This document shows positions 1 to 12,067 of a stretch of 64,000 bases of DNA, piece after piece (the stretch's first letter is position 1; each line of letters starts with the position of its first letter). Position numbers and translations under genes: made by a program. The stretch comes from Epiperipatus broadwayi (lineage: Eukaryota; Onychophora; Udeonychophora; Euonychophora; Peripatidae): the NCBI GenBank assembly GCA_028023455.1, contig JAQFVV010012398.1, forward strand, positions 11,027,160 through 11,091,159, read 5' to 3'. A model generated the notes under the pieces. That model worked only from the letters and a program-made list of their open reading frames with translations, searched no databases and was not told the DNA's origin.

Positions 1-780
1 TTATGTTATTCTATTTGTAAATCATTACAAACAAAACATACACACAAAAAACAGATTATGTTAAAACTTCTTTGGATGACAACGAAGTTTGACGAAAACT
101 TTTAATAAGTATAAATCATAAAAATTAATTATACTGTCATATCTTTATTAAAAATTCTTTCTACTATATTAAAATAATGTCACGTCTTATTTTATTACCA
201 GCTTTAAATAAATAAGACCCCCTCCCCCCAGCACCTCTCATTTTTTCTCTTCTTTTACATAAAATCAATATTAGTATAAAAGATACTATCACAAAAACTC
301 GTTAATTTCAGGGAACTTTTGATGCGTGATTATGAATCAAACTTCAGAACTTAAGATAAGAAAATTGTAGGTCTTCAATCTCTTAAATGAATAACAACAT
401 GTAATTTGAAACACACATGGAGAAAAATACTGATTTAAAAATTTATGAATGAATTTTTTAAAAAATCAAGGAATCATATAAATAAATATAGCTGATGGAT
501 TGAAGAAATATTAAATGAAAAAAAAAAAATCTACATCAAAAAATATTTACTGCAAAATAAATAATGTCTACAAATGATGTATATATCCCAAATAATATTT
601 TCTTATTTTATTCTTAAAGTAAATCTTTCCTTTACAAATAAACTAAAATTGTTAATACAGTGTCCTTTTTTTTTTTCATAATGAAACTTTTTATAACTAG
701 TTTTAGAAATAAAAATATTAAAAAAAAAAAAAACAACTTTGGAAATAAATGAATATGAGAGTAAAAATTAACATGGATGT
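1..780. other. AT-rich non-coding stretch
   Basis: No open reading frame with recognisable protein character. Long A and T runs and a short C-rich patch near 220-235. I see no repeat here that recurs elsewhere in the window. Confidence 0.5.
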
Positions 781-781
781 T

Positions 782-905
782 TCATGGTATAGTGGTTAGT
801 GTATCAACCAATCATGCCATGATAAAGTTCAGCCAGTTAAATCTTGGAAATTTTTCCAGATCACAGGAAGGTTTGGAATTTTTCACTTATATAACCAACC
901 AATAG
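782..905 (+). repeat. possible tRNA-derived SINE fragment
   Basis: The segment near 786-805 contains tatagtggttagtg, which resembles a tRNA A box (internal RNA polymerase III promoter). A weak B-box-like stretch, agttcagccag, follows at about 827. The spacing suits a tRNA-like head, but no clean cloverleaf forms and no flanking duplication was found. It could equally be chance in AT-rich DNA. Confidence 0.25.
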
Positions 906-1420
906 CCAATCTAGGTAGTAAAGTTTTGGTAGCAAAACGGATAAATAGAAATTATTAACTAAAAGTTCTAGATTAATCTGTGTTGGTCCGATGATTGTCA
1001 ATATGTAGACAAAAAAAAATAATAATTACAATATGATGTAATATTCATCATTGGTAGAAGACTAACAGATGTTAATTCCATGGTTTATCTTTACAGCCAT
1101 GTCTTCTAATATTACTTCACATGGATACCTCTTTGACATGGTACAAATTCTCACTTATTTCACTTCCAAAGCCATGAACACATTTCCACTGGAAAAAGTT
1201 ACTATATTATTGGATATAGAAGCCACTACACTACGCTCAGAAAAACAAAAAGGGCATTAAGTAAATCAAAAATTGATTTATCAGCATCTTTTTACATGGA
1301 TGATAAATCTGGACACATTTGTAAAAAAAGATTAATTAGTTTTTAATTGCATAGACTTTGATAAATCATAAATATCATATGGAAGAAATACAGTAATTTC
1401 CAACTCTCATAATAATACTC

Positions 1421-1740
1421 CATATATCTGAAGAATGGATGACAGTCCCAGCCATAAGTAAGTTCACTTTAATGAAAAAGGAGTTGAGAAGTAAGACAGG
1501 CATCTTCATTGTATCTCTGAAAATGTCTTCACTTGTATTTCTAGTCGGAGGAACTATTCAGATAGTAAATGTTCATCAAGAATAATACTTCTTGAAGAAG
1601 CATCAAACTAAAAGATCAAAAAAAAAAAAAAAATCAGATTCTTCACACAGGAAGATGGCTAATTACTGCTTAGATTTCAATCAACTGATTAAATATAAGC
1701 TGAATACTTTGCCAATAGCTCTTATTATATATACTTCATG
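1421..1740. repeat. dispersed repeat R1, copy 1
   Basis: About 320 bp that matches 13676-13967 in the same orientation, with clear similarity by eye and several small gaps. Shared landmarks are gaatggatgacag, cagatagtaaat, gaagatggctaattactg and tactttgcca. No TIR, poly(A) tail or coding capacity is evident, so the class is unknown. Confidence 0.6.
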
Positions 1741-1786
1741 TATATCAGATGAAAAAAATGAAGAAATTTTTATATTAAGTTTTTTA

Positions 1787-2138
1787 CATTCAAAGATCAG
1801 CCTTTCAAGCTAATTGTGCATGTGTCTTCTGCAAGTGTTAAATAATAAATGAATACTTCACTCTACAATACAAGATATAGTATTTATGCAGGAATAAAAG
1901 GAATTCTCTCATTCCTACAACTCAAATTCTTTTATATGAGCAAATCTGAAGTACTGTTGAATAAAGCGTGAGAGTAGAATTCTCACTTTAAATTACTATC
2001 TACGATGTTGTGAAGAATGACGTCGGTGAAATTGTCTAGAATTTACTAAACGTCACTCTAAGTGAAACTTAATTATAAGTAAATAAGCACTCACAGAAGA
2101 CGCATGCACAATTAGCTTGAAAGGCTGATCTTTGAATG
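1787..2138. mobile_element. TA-flanked MITE with 46-bp TIRs
   Basis: The left arm starts cattcaaagatcagcc and the right arm is its inverse, ending ggctgatctttgaatg. The arms match over about 46 bp with one or two differences. The dinucleotide TA lies immediately outside both ends (1785-1786 and 2139-2140). The 352-bp interior has no coding capacity. TA duplication with short TIRs is typical of Tc1/mariner-superfamily MITEs. A second, perfect 22-bp inverted repeat (about 2068-2089 against 2174-2195) straddles the right end, so another hairpin overlaps this element. Confidence 0.65.
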
Positions 2139-2140
2139 TA

Positions 2141-3244
2141 TACAATTGTATGCATAGCGTTATATAAAAATAAATGCTTATTTACTTATAATTAAGTTTT
2201 TTAACAATTTTAATAAGTGGAAATTATATATATATATAAATATGTACACAGATAAATGTATATGGTATTATTAATTCTAAGTTTATTTTAAAAGTGATTT
2301 AAAACAAAATATTTCTTTTATTAACATTTGTAAAGGTATTTTATAATTAGATGGGTGGATATGATATTATTATATAAAATATTGATTAAATTCTAGTTAA
2401 ACAGATGAACTAATTAAGGAGATAAATATCTGATGTAGTTTTGTCAAAGCATTGTCTGTTATTTTGGTATAATCACTTTCAAAACTAAAATTTTACAAAT
2501 GCTATAATTGAACAAATAAACCATAGACCCTAATGAAATTTAGGAGTTATCTATAACTAATACATAAATGATGAAAATGACCCATGATAAAAACTGATTT
2601 TGCTGATAAGAATTCAATAAACTATAAATAGCGTATCTCTGAAGGTCGTTGGTGATTGCTTATCCTGCATTAATTGTTTTGCTGATTCTACTTTGATTTA
2701 TTAATATGATTTGTGTTAAAATATAATGGCAAAGCAGTGAAGCCATCATCTGCTACACTCTGGCCAAACCAGAAGAGTGAAAGCCAAAAGTCCATCAAGA
2801 GTTGCTGAAAAAAACCCATCAAAACATGTAAGGAGCATCGTGTCCAGTTTATATGCAAACTATATGCTGCCTAAACTTCAACAGAGTCTATTGATTTAAG
2901 GAAAAACAGGTCATCAATCAACAAGGAAAATACTGTCTAATGCTGCCCATTAAACAAAGAAAGTAAACTTGTATTAGTTAAGACTACTGCAGTAATCAAA
3001 ACCAAGATGATAGAAGCTTCATCAGACAATTGTTTTTGTACAGAATAAGTCTGCTAAAAGTCTGCCAAAACCTGAAATCAGAACTTGAACTCTTAGTAAC
3101 AAAATAGTAATATGTATGAACTATGAATATAATATTATTACTGTCTATTATTAATATTGTCATTTATCTCCTAGATTTAATTTATACTGAAAATATTTTA
3201 TAAATTATTATGACTAATTGTACATACAAGTATATGTTTATAAA
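2141..3244. other. AT-rich non-coding stretch
   Basis: No recognisable gene or repeat. The part from 2640 to 3080 is slightly less AT-rich but has stops in all frames. Confidence 0.45.
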
Positions 3245-3252
3245 TTAACACT

Positions 3253-4234
3253 GGTAATAGCATCAACAACCATACCGTTCGCTTGATGGCACTCTTGCTA
3301 ATGAAAAACAATGAAATATAACGTTACCTGGCCGTGATCTTTCAAGAACTAATTGACCATTCCTTGTGGGTTTTTTTTTTGTTAAATAACATTAAAAAAG
3401 TAAATGTCTTTTTTTTTTTTTTTAAGATCGACAAATATGGCGGCATTTGTTAAAAAGTAAATATATCCTTTTTTAACAACGACAATAACAAAATATTTAT
3501 TTAGGACATTTTAAAGATTTTATTAAATATACGTTACTCTTCTAATACTTGAAACACCAAAACAACAACAAAACATTAAAATGTCAGTGCGTAATGCTGG
3601 AATAGGCATGGGGTGGGGATTCTGATGGCTTTGACGATCCTAAGGATCATTCAAAAGCTGCATTACTTGATAAACAAACTAATTAGACTGAACGACAAGA
3701 AAAAAACTATGATCTTTTATACATTAAATTTAGTATATGTACGTTATTCTTCTAATAGTAAATTAAGCATTTAAATAAAATTAAAATACAAAAACAAATC
3801 AATACATTAACAAACTAATGTTTCGCGAAGATATTGCGACTGCCATGACTGACTGTTTAAGAAGTCACACTTATAACAAAACTTTCCCTATTTTTAAGCC
3901 ATTACAAAGTCTTCACAACCACTGAGACGGTTTAAAATTTTTTTGGACATCATAGTACATCATTTAAATGTAATATAATACTTTATTAAATGACATTTCA
4001 AAGGTTATGTTGACTTCAAATCTACACACCCTCAAATTATACGATAGCACAGGCTCAATACCGATCATTTGTAGGGTAAGAACAGATCGCTTGAAAGTAG
4101 TGTGAATTGCAAGATAATTAGCATAACATACTACAAGGCATTACTGGCTGCCTCAAAAACGGTATATTCAACTGTTTTTGAGTAGCACCAGCGCTGTCAA
4201 GCAATTGGTACGATTGATTGTTGATACTACTACC
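3253..4234. mobile_element. E1: TIR element, Merlin-like candidate
   Basis: A 982-bp element whose ends are inverse copies of each other over about 70 bp. It starts ggtaatagcatcaacaa, and the inverse of its right end reads ggtagtagtatcaacaa. It is flanked by ttaacact (3245-3252) and ttaaaact (4235-4242), an 8-bp target duplication with one mismatch. An internal module (about 3575-3690, containing gctggaataggc and ggatcattcaaaag) recurs in inverse orientation in E3 at 39138-39425. No transposase is present, so it is non-autonomous. TIRs starting GG with 8-9 bp duplications fit Merlin, but hAT or another 8-bp superfamily cannot be excluded. Confidence 0.6.
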
Positions 4235-4524
4235 TTAAAACTAAGTGTTTTAAAATAAGAACTAATAATGGTTATTTCCCCTAGCAAAATATAGAAATTG
4301 TAAAAATAATTATTTAATCATTAATAAGAAGTAAAATAGGCTGCCTAGACAGGTTAAATTAAGCAAGATTGTCTTTTTAATAGTTAACAGTTTTAGGCAA
4401 AATATCCTCCAATTTTGGGAATAAGAGAGCATAGAAAGAATAATTGAGAGTATTAGTTTACTTTAGTTCAGATATTTTTATTTCTGCAGTTTTGTTTATA
4501 TTAATGTTTGTTTATATGTATAGT

Positions 4525-4830
4525 TTTGTTTATTCATAAATGAGTATGATAATGTTTTTGTCTGCTGGTTACTCACAGTCATTAACTTCCTTTGAGCAGT
4601 AGTATGCGGTAGACAGACATGCCTACTATATATAATATGCCTCGTTTATATTTTTGTGTGATACTGCGAGTCTGATGGTCTCTCACACTTAGCACCCTTA
4701 CTTTGAGCAGTAGTATGCTGTAGACAGACATACCTACCATATATCATATGCTTTGTGTTATATATTCTTGGTTCATAAATGAGTGTATCATAGATGCTGT
4801 TTTCTGTCTCTTACACCTAGTTACTTAATG
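4525..4830. repeat. degenerate tandem repeat, about 111-bp period
   Basis: tttgagcagtagtatgc occurs at 4591 and again at 4702. The following tagacagacat and ccta..atat segments repeat with it. A more decayed unit with cataaatgagt precedes and follows. No coding capacity. Confidence 0.6.
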
Positions 4831-4834
4831 TTTA

Positions 4835-5241
4835 ATTATTTATCTGCATTACAGCCTGAAAGTATTTATGTTAGTCCAAGTCCTTTAATAATATAGTTTA
4901 TTGATTGATTTTAGGGTATCCTCAAACAATTAAGTTTATTAAGCCTTAAAACTGTAGTGATCCATTGTATAAATAAATAGTATTAATAATAGTTAGTCTG
5001 TACAGCAAATTTATCTGTCCAGAGACAATTAAAATGAATTGTATTATATTTATCTGTGCATAAAATATAAGAAGAAAATTAATAAATCTCTAACAGCATT
5101 AATTTGTATAACAAATTAAATAAGGCAATTAAGGAAAATTATGTTATTAACCTAAATTTAATTCTGGGTAAAAAAGAACTAATAGAACGATGTTGTCTAT
5201 GGATGGCAGTGAATTGTGTTATCATTTGTGTGGTAATAATG
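4835..5241. other. AT-rich non-coding stretch
   Basis: No gene or recurring repeat was recognised between the tandem repeat and the mariner-type element. Confidence 0.45.
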
Positions 5242-5312
5242 TACAGGGTGGCCCAAAAGTAGGTTTACAGTTATTAAACTACCTTTTATATGGTTGAACT
5301 TACTCTCTTAAT

Positions 5313-5550
5313 AATACCAATATAAAACATTTCTCAGAGTATAAATCTAACTTACATAAACAACTTTTTCCTTGCTGATTGTAATTTATTTTATTATGTA
5401 ATGCTAACTTTTTACTTGATGATGAAGTTACTTGCTAAGTAATACCAATATAAAACATTCCTCAGAGTATAAATCTAATTTACATAAACAGCTTTTTCCT
5501 TGCTGATTGTAATTTATTTTATTGTGTAATGCTAACTTTTTACTTGATAA
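5313..5550. repeat. 128-bp tandem duplication in the transposon's 5' leader
   Basis: Copy 1 starts at 5313 and copy 2 at 5441 (period 128), both starting aataccaatataaaacatt. The copies are about 95% alike by eye. The second ends just before the transposase start, so the duplication lengthens the leader without touching the coding region. Confidence 0.85.
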
Positions 5551-5571
5551 CATTTTTTTATTTCAGGATTA

Positions 5572-6639
5572 ATGGTGAACAATTTAAATCAAGAGCAAAG
5601 GAAATTGATATTAAAGCAGTATTGGAAGTCTGAAAATTCCGAGATGGTACGTACAGCATGGCAAGAAACTTTTAACACTTCTCCACCTTCACGACAAACA
5701 ATTTATCATCTAAGGAATAAATTTGATGAAACAGGATCAGTGAGCTAATGCACCGAAATCTGGACGTCCTAAAACTTCTGACACCAAAGAAAATGAAATG
5801 TTAGTGGCTATGACATTTGTGAACAGTCCAAGGAAATCCACATGACATGCTTCTGCAGAACTATCCATACCAAGAACATCATTGCATCGCTTAATGCGTA
5901 AACTGAAATTAAAATCTTACCGACCAAGACTAGTACATGGTCTTTTAGAGGACGACGCAGATCGTCGGCTGCAGTTCTGCGAAATGATGCGTAATCAATT
6001 TACTGGCGAAGAACATGACTCTTTGGATAAAATTATTTGGTCAGATGAGGCTTGCTTTAAATTATCTGGTCATGTGAACAGGCATAACTGTGTGTACTGG
6101 GTTGATGAAAATCCCCATTTGATCATAGAAACTGAACTAAACCAGCCTGGCATTACAGTTTGGGGTGCATTATCAAGCGAAGGTGTTGTTGGGCCCGTTT
6201 TTTTAATAGAACTGTAAATGGAGAGAACTACCTGGACATGCTTTGTGAAGTAGTAGTGCCACAACTCAAAACTAAACCTAACTTTGACGAACTTTTCTTT
6301 CAGCAGGATGGAGCACCACCACATTATGCGTCTACAGTAAGAGACTACCTTAACCAAGTTTTTCCACAGCGTTGGTTCGGAAGAAGGGGCAGCATCGAAT
6401 GGCCACCACGTTCACCTGACCTGACACCTATGGATTTCTTTTTTTGGGGTGTTGTTAAGAACAAGGTTTATGAGAAGAAACCCAAAACAATAAATGATTT
6501 AAAAGATTACATTCATCTCGCATTCACAGAAATTGATGAAGAGCGGAATTTGTGCCGCACTGTGTGTCAGAGTGTCCTGGAGAGATTTGAAGAATATTGC
6601 AATGTTGAAGGAGGATATTTGGAGCATATGAGAGATTAA
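5572..6639 (+). pseudogene. mariner-type transposase, broken
   Basis: The transposase would cut and paste the element by binding its TIRs. Read across frames, the protein is about 355 residues. An N-terminal helix-turn-helix region resembling DUF4817 (NQEQRKLILKQYW, then SRQTIYHL) is followed by a second HTH linker (GRPKTSD, IPRTSLHRLMRKL) and a DDE-type core. The acidic residues are in WSDEACFK, QQDGAPPHY and PRSPDLTP. The last two aspartates are 37 positions apart by my count. The start was chosen at 5572 because it begins the HTH frame soon after the leader repeat. Lesions are a 1-nt shift causing a stop at 5746, an in-frame TGA at 5843 and a shift in the T-run near 6200. The C-terminus after 6200 is otherwise open to its natural stop. 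Confidence 0.9.
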
Positions 6640-7734
6640 ATTGTTTATGTTTATGTTAACAGGTATAACGAATTTCCCACTGTTCTAGTGTCAAATTTTC
6701 AAATAAATAGTCTATGTGATAACTGTAAATCTACTTTTGGGCCACCCTGTATATTGTAACCTTGTGATTTGCCCAAGGTTGTATCTGAAATGCTTATTTA
6801 AAATTTTTGCTAAAATTAAAAATAATAATAATAAGTTACTATTTTATATAATGTTAGCGATGACCATAAAACTGGTTATATAAATTCTGTTGTATAAGTA
6901 GTTTATACATACTATGTCAGTAATTAGAATTAATTATTATATAGTTTCAGTAACATAAATTTATTATAAACTAATAACTTTTACATGTTTAATTATACAT
7001 GTATATTCAAACCAGAATAAAATATAGTAGGGATTAAATATCAATCCTTATTCAATTTATAAATAAAGCTAGTTGAATTAAAACAGTTAGACTAAATTTT
7101 GTATGCTACATTATAAAGTTGAAATTAATTTTATATGTGGAATAAACTATGGACTTGTTAATAAGTTCATTAGCTCTAAAATATTGTTATTAAAAGTAGC
7201 TAAAATAGTTAGCATATTATTTATTAATTAACTGTATTAGAAAAGTTATAAGTAATGAAATTACTTTATTAATTATAAAATAAAATATTTACAAGTATGT
7301 AATATTTGTGAGGGTTAATATTTAGTATATTAAATTCAACATAATAAATTAATTGCAGTAATTTCTGGTCTATATGTGTGAGTGAATGTGTGCTTGCACA
7401 TTAATTCAAAATATTATTTATTAATACAAATAATGTTATAATTCTTTTGTTAAAATATCAATTTGGATTAAAAATAATTTTGAGCTTCTTATAAATTAAA
7501 ATTATTAAGAATAATTTAAAAAGGTAATATTATAAAATCGTTTATTTTATCAATTATTTATTTTGTTAATAAATTATAACAGATCAGTAAGAGTTAATAA
7601 AATGTACTAGAAACTTTCACATGATAATTAATTACTGTTATGTAATTCAGTTTTTTATTTCCTTGTAGTGGTTAGAATATTTGTTATCAGAGGCATAAAT
7701 AAATATATATATAAAAAAACTAGGTAACTGATTG

Positions 7735-7870
7735 GTTACCTATTAAGGTATGAAAGGTTATAAAAAGATAACGTGTGTGAGGAGTGTCTGGTCTGGTCTG
7801 CTTCTTGTCTGGTCTTCTCTTGCTTTTGAAAAACCTCAGTCAAAAGCAATAAAATTTGCTTTTTTTTTTG
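7735..7870 (+). promoter_or_regulatory. possible solo-LTR core (TATA plus polyadenylation signal)
   Basis: A TATA-like ttataaaaag (about 7758) is followed by a pyrimidine- and GT-rich tract with repeated tctggtctggtctg. Next come a short inverted repeat (gcttttga and tcaaaagc) and AATAAA near 7849. That order is seen in retroelement LTRs. I could not fix TG/CA ends, a target duplication or a primer-binding site, so the call is tentative. Confidence 0.2.
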
Positions 7871-10094
7871 TTTAAAAAATATGCATTGCTAAATTCAAAA
7901 AGGTGTTGGGTTGTTTGCACCTAATCTAATTGGGAAGACAAAGAAAATTAGCAAAGATGCTTACTAAAAATTACTGTTCCATATTAAGCAATAAATCCAA
8001 AATAGGACAACTTCAATATAAAGATAATGTAATTTTGTATTTTCAAGTGTAAAGACTATGTACTATACTAATTTATCATTAATATTCTCTGCCTTTATTG
8101 AACTCACTTCACTCTTCATTAAATTTACTGTAACATTTAAAATAAAGACTTTAAATCATTTATTAGACTGCATTTATGTTTTATATATACAATTTTAAGT
8201 GAATAGTACTTAATTCCACCATCAATAGACTGTTAAAATTTATTTATTGATAAAATAAAGAATGCTTCTGCAGAATTTAATTTATTAGATTTTAAAATAA
8301 TTAACTTTTGATAATGACAAGAAGAATTGTAATTATTTTCTTCAAAATATTAATTATATGCTTGACTTAAATGTTTTTCCATGTAAAAAAGGACTTACTC
8401 ATTGAAAGTTCTGAAAACATTATATATAATAAATTTAAAGAAAATTATTTCTAATGCAGAAAAATTATATGTGTCATAATTAAATATTTTGAAAGTACTA
8501 TTTTAAATGAAGAATAAGAATATGGGAGAAAAAGTTTTATTTAAAAATGTTACATCCCGCTTATTATACCTCTAATAAAACACCCCCCACTCTCCAACTA
8601 CCACCTATCTCCCTCACCCTCGATTTTCGAACTTTGATCCACTCACTTAACACACACCCTTCATATCTTCACCAATATGTTATATAAAGTAAAATAGATT
8701 CAAGCTATGTCTTTTCAGGAAAAAGTAATTTTTAATAACTATTATTGATTTTATCTTCATTTAAAGAAAGTGGTACTTTAAATAGTAACGTGAAATGCTC
8801 TTTTCCTAAGAAAGAAAGTTGTTCGTGAAAAATATCCATGGATGTGTAAAATGAAATATCCTTAATACATTTTTTTATATATTGGAATGAAATTAAAGAA
8901 AACAAGCTATAGCAAACTTTATACATTTAATACCTAGATAAATGAGTGGACATTAAATATGCTGCAGTAATTTTAATTATTGTTAAATGTGCATGTCATT
9001 TGTTCCTGAAGGTTATTGATATGTGTGTTTTGAAATTATAACATGAGGGATGTATTGCTTTAACATGATTTGCCATTCAAAGGACACTATTTCCCACATC
9101 AAACAACTCACCATGGCAGATGTCAACTGAAGTACAACAGTATCTTAAATATATATATTTATATTTAATTTTATTATTATATAAAGGTATTTACCAATTG
9201 TTAGGCAAAATTTTATGCATTTATTCTTAATAGTGTTCAAAATAAAAAATTTTATGCAATGTATTTTATTTTTTAATTATTTGACAGGAGGTAAATTATG
9301 CTGATATCCTTGTCTAGTCAAAGCAAATTTGTATTGTTTTACATTCTGCTAATAAAATTTTATCAATATGCATGTTATACATATCGGGGTAATTAGATAA
9401 GTACTTGATATTTATCAGCTCACAAAAAAGTTTCAGCTTATATAACATAGTAATTTCAGTATAATGCTAATACAGTATTATATTTTATATACATTATATT
9501 TAGTATTGTTTTTGCATTTTTGCCATTGATATCCACTTTATTTTTTGGAAAAAAATCCAGATGCTATTTCTTATTATTTGCAAAATTTATTGCGCTATTT
9601 CAGGTATATATTTTAAAAGTCACTTTGACTTGTATTTGTTTGTTGATTTTAGTGCATTATTTCATGTATGAAGTTCTTAGAGACAAATTGTTATCTAGTT
9701 TTAAGTGTTATTTATTTTATCTTGCCATGGTTGTGCTGAGAATTAATGTTATTCCCAATTTTATCATCATGGGAGACATTTAGCTTTAGTATTATTGTAT
9801 GCTAATTATTGTACATTGGAAGATTGCTCTCCCCAATGATAGATATTTCTTTCATGAGATGTTATTGTTCTAATATTTTATTATTGTTGTTTATGCTTAG
9901 CTAATATAACAGGATCCTCAGAGATGTTTTCCTGTGATTTATATTCCACTTTCATGTTCTAGGATTACGTTCACACATATTTTTACCCTCGGAAAAGATG
10001 TTTTTGGAATATGCCATTGTTCTTTTCGATATAGTAGTTTTAGCTCTGAGAAACCTTTCCTTCATTAGGATATCTTAGTTTTTTTTTCCATATG

Positions 10095-10190
10095 TCAAAG
10101 CATCGGCTGGGAAGAGAACCCACGTCTGCAAGCAATTGCTTGCTTGCAAGACAGTAGCACTGACCTCTCAGCTACCAATGCTTGTTTTAT
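10095..10190 (-). repeat. tRNA-like SINE head or tRNA pseudogene
   Basis: On the minus strand, agcattg at the 5' side pairs with cgatgct at the 3' side like an acceptor stem. An A-box-like tagctgagaggt and a B-box-like gggttctcttccc lie at tRNA spacing. A 16-bp palindrome, gcaagcaattgcttgc, takes the place of a variable arm. The anticodon stem does not pair, so this is not a functional tRNA. An A-run follows the 3' side on the minus strand, as in a retroposed copy. Confidence 0.4.
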
Positions 10191-12067
10191 TCCACCAGTA
10201 GGTGAAGTTAATGTATGCTTTATAATAGTTATAGCAATTGATAAGTTTGTATTTGAAGTATCTAGTTGCTCCAGAGGCACTGTTGAGGGGAGGGGGTGGG
10301 GGGGTGGATTGTTTTTTTGTTTCCCCAGCAGAAAAAAAAAAACCAACATATTTTTCTTAAAATTTAAAGTTTAATATTTATAATAGCATAACAAGATGTG
10401 CACACGTTTCTTTATCATCACCATCCAGAAATAATTCACCAAATGATTGGTAAGGACATTACATGTTTGTTAAATAATTTATTATGTGGATATAAGCAAA
10501 ATTAGAATGTGCTGTGTATGTGGCTTCTGAAAGTTTTACCATTTAATTTTCTCTAATTAGCAATGCCAGATAGGATTTCTCTTATCTATGCCTTGGATAA
10601 TACTTGATATTATCATGCTAATCTGTTAAAATAATTAGTTATGTATTAATTAAAGGCCAAGTTTATAAGTTATTTAGTAGTTCTATAAAGATAGAATTAT
10701 TGTTAAATTATGATACTTAATAACAGTTAGACGGACGTAAAGAATATCTCAATATTGTTATAAATTATGTTTTAAAAGACTTAGGAAGTGATTATTTTAC
10801 AACAGTAGAATACCATTACTGTTATGTTCAGAAGAAAGCAAGTATAATAATGAATTATTATTATTTTAAAACAAATGTTAATAAAATATCATTTAACTAA
10901 AGTATGTTAGGTAAAAATGTAACAAGTTATAGTTGACATTAGCATCTAACATTTTGTAAAAAATAGTTTTATTTGCAAGGGAATAGGCAAATCCTTTATT
11001 TCCATAAATGTATCATGTATAACAGTGCCTATGTTGTAAAAAAAAAAAAAAGGGATCTTCATGTAAATATTATTATATGTAAAGTAAAGCTTATGCTGCT
11101 TGTTAACAAATTTGTTTTATTATTATTAAATTTTTAGTCTCTGTCTCAATATGGTTTTCTTGGTTCATTAATTGTTAATTATGGTATAGAAATGTTTATT
11201 CCAATCAGATAAACAATATCATTTTACAAATACAGATCCAAACTTAAAAATGCATTAGAATGGCAGTTCCAAAGATTGGAATTGAATTAAAATTATTTGT
11301 TCGATTTATTTTAAAAATTTAAGTTCATTTAAGACTGCACATTGTTTAAATTATTATACCCATGAGAGTTATACATTATTTTGATGATGATTTAAAAGTT
11401 GCATTTGTTGATGAGTAACAGAATGGCATAAAAAGGTACCCTGTCCATTCTTGGTATTCGAGTGTCATCCTAGGTAAAGACTGTTCTTCTAAATTTTATT
11501 GTTTCATGCTTGTACTATTTAAATGTAATATTTCTTTATTATGATTATTATTATGATACATTAGTATACATTAACTTATAAGGGAAATGTATGTCTCCTA
11601 TAGTCTACTAAGATGTGGATTCAGTTATTCAACAATAAGTGAAGACAAAATACATTCAACTTGTTTATTAAGAACTCCAAGATCAAATTTTTATCATTAT
11701 TATAACAATGATTTTTCCCAGTACCTGAATCATATTTGTGTGGCATTACCAAATCAATTTTATTGTATTATAAGGAAAGTACATAAACCCTCTTACTTTC
11801 CCAAGAGTTGGATCAAATCGTGACAATAATGGAAGAGGGTGATTCAGGTAGAGAGATATTTATTGCTATTTATATTTATTTAATACGGGATTTCTTTTAT
11901 TTTGGTTAGAGATGATCTCCCAACTATAAAGGCTGATTAATCCATTAATATTTTATTTAGGTTAGAATATACATAAACTGTAATGACTCATTATTTTTAG
12001 CATTTGTCATTATTTGCAATAAATAATGCTAATTAAACTATAATAGTCTCTCGCATCTAGCTGATTT

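Larger units (their letters stand above)
5244..6749 (+). mobile_element. mariner-type (Tc1/mariner superfamily) DNA transposon
   Basis: A complete 1506-bp element. The left end starts cagggtggcccaaaagta and the right end is its inverse. The 31-bp TIRs differ at about one position, and TA flanks both ends (5242-5243 and 6750-6751), the canonical duplication of this superfamily. The single transposase gene fills most of the interior, broken by two frameshifts and one stop. A 128-bp tandem duplication lies between the left TIR and the gene. The near-identical TIRs suggest a fairly recent insertion, although the copy is dead. Confidence 0.95.
6752..12056. other. long AT-rich stretch without recognisable genes
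   Basis: No protein family was recognised in any frame. Short open frames (for example 9520-9783 and 11587-11823) have the composition of chance reading of AT-rich DNA. Two weak items inside it are listed separately: an LTR-like segment near 7.7-7.9 kb and a tRNA-like segment near 10.1 kb. A C-rich patch lies at 8580-8640 and a G-rich patch at about 10285-10310. Confidence 0.5.

Noticed and set aside
10095-10190. Functional tRNA gene
   Set aside because: The acceptor stem and both boxes fit, but no anticodon stem forms.
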